From Haloarcula laminariae (lineage in GTDB: Archaea; Halobacteriota; Halobacteria; Halobacteriales; Haloarculaceae): DNA of 64,000 bases. The notes below the pieces were generated by a model that had not been told where the DNA came from, ran no database searches, and was given only the letters and a program-made list of their open reading frames with translations. This document shows positions 63,370 through 64,000 of the stretch, one piece after another. Within the stretch, counting starts at the first letter, position 1. Every line of letters starts with the position of its first letter. The translations under genes and the position numbers were made by a program. Location: assembly GCF_025457605.1 (NCBI RefSeq), contig NZ_JAMZFY010000001.1, positions 1,364,001 through 1,428,000 on the forward strand, written 5' to 3'.

Positions 63370-63777
63370 TTAGGAATCGGTCTGATAAAGATAGAGGGCA
63401 GAGACGAGCAGCACGACTTCCACCGATTTCGCCCACACGGCGTTCCAGTTAATTCCGCCGCGCATCTGGAACGCTGCAAAGAAGCCTTCGAAGCCCCCAA
63501 AGAAGAAGAAAGCGAGGACGGTGATGAGAGCGTATGCGGCAGCGACAAGGTAGAGTTCGCGCCGCCAGTAGCGTGTGAAGTACAGAAGAACACCACCGAG
63601 GTAGCCGAGTCCGTTTAGTATGAATAGAACTCCTAACGTTTGACTGAATCCCATAAATCTCGGCCCGAGCACCAGGTGAATCACCGCAGTAACCACCGCT
63701 GCGACAACGGCGATGTATCCGACTGGACGGGAGGGCGGTCTAACGAGCGATTCGTTTTCTTCTGCAGCTGTAGCCAT
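63370..63777 (-). CDS. Four-helix membrane protein, hypothetical
   Basis: 135 aa from ATG 63777. After a polar N-terminus there are four hydrophobic helices (GYIAVVAAVVTAVIHLVLGP, LGVLFILNGLGYLGGVLLYF, LVAAAYALITVLAFFFFGGF, VWAKSVEVVLLVSALYLY). Resembles small haloarchaeal membrane proteins of unknown role. Beyond its start (63847-64000) I see only AT-rich non-coding sequence. Confidence 0.7.
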   Translation of the reverse strand: MATAAEENESLVRPPSRPVGYIAVVAAVVTAVIHLVLGPRFMGFSQTLGVLFILNGLGYLGGVLLYFTRYWRRELYLVAAAYALITVLAFFFFGGFEGFFAAFQMRGGINWNAVWAKSVEVVLLVSALYLYQTDS

Positions 63778-64000
63778 AGTTATCTGTACTTGTGATATCG
63801 ATAAAAATGTTAGGCCGGTTCCTGACTTTGGAAAACCAACAAGCAATACGTTCTTCCTCGGTTGAATCGTACTTCGGGCCGCTGTCAGCCATATGCAATA
63901 TTTTCTATCGGAGGGCTAATTACAATTTCTTCAGCTGCATCTGGCTGGACTACCACTTTCGAATACTGTTCCTATTTTTGGTATTTTCTGTGTCCAACGC

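Noticed and set aside
1-64000. CRISPR arrays, rRNA genes, intact insertion sequences
   Set aside because: Looked for regular spaced repeats, rRNA-like stretches and intact transposases with inverted ends; none was found.

Overview
The window looks haloarchaeal. It has high GC with G/C-ending codons, very acidic proteins, twin-arginine (Tat) signal peptides on nearly every exported protein, TATA-like boxes about 25-30 nt before start codons (mostly leaderless), haloarchaeal-type multi-PAS kinases and three IclR regulators. A truncated ParA, its small acidic partner and a divergent tyrosine recombinase at the left edge suggest a megaplasmid or a secondary-replicon-like accessory region. No rRNA, tRNA or CRISPR array was seen.

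Layout. 0-3.3 kb: partition ATPase, partner, integrase, a 57-aa CxxC protein. 3.5-11 kb: 7TM-PAS histidine kinase, exported pectate-lyase-like beta-helix protein, cytochrome oxidase subunit I, a polytopic membrane protein. 12-24.7 kb: catabolic module A, with an IclR regulator, the two halves of a Tm-1-like protein (TIM-barrel/PEP-hydrolase-like plus UPF0261) as separate genes, a complete LivJHMGF-type importer, a PQQ-propeller lipoprotein and a cupin. It is flanked by two paralogous PAS-GAF sensors, one of them a soluble methyl-accepting transducer and the other with no output domain. 27-32.8 kb: small regulator, hypothetical gene, a 1015-aa REC-PAS-GAF-kinase and a second PQQ-propeller protein.

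34-50.2 kb: catabolic module B, for uronic acids. It encodes a uronate dehydrogenase-like enzyme, two mannonate dehydratase paralogues, a DapA-family aldolase/dehydratase, a 2-oxoglutarate-semialdehyde-type dehydrogenase, IclR, glucuronate isomerase UxaC, an SDR (probable fructuronate reductase), a GH4 glycosidase and a MalEFGK-type ABC importer. Together with the pectate-lyase-like protein this suggests import and breakdown of pectin- or glucuronan-derived oligosaccharides by both the isomerase and the oxidative route. 52.7-63.3 kb: catabolic module C, a nearly complete catechol meta-cleavage pathway: extradiol dioxygenase, semialdehyde dehydrogenase, DmpH-like decarboxylase, DmpE-like hydratase, DmpG aldolase and DmpF acylating acetaldehyde dehydrogenase, plus an aryl-alcohol-type dehydrogenase, an amidohydrolase/decarboxylase and IclR.

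Two repeated palindromes run through the non-coding DNA. A 15-bp palindrome (consensus TTCRCATWATGYGAA) occurs seven times, only in the intergenic gaps of module A. A 20-bp palindrome (TTAC...RGTAY...TGTAA) occurs four times, once or twice upstream of each of modules A, B and C. Decayed IS6-family transposase relics (about 11.5, 26.5, 33.4, 50.4 and 50.9 kb) sit at the module borders, so the window reads as catabolic cassettes assembled between dead insertion sequences.
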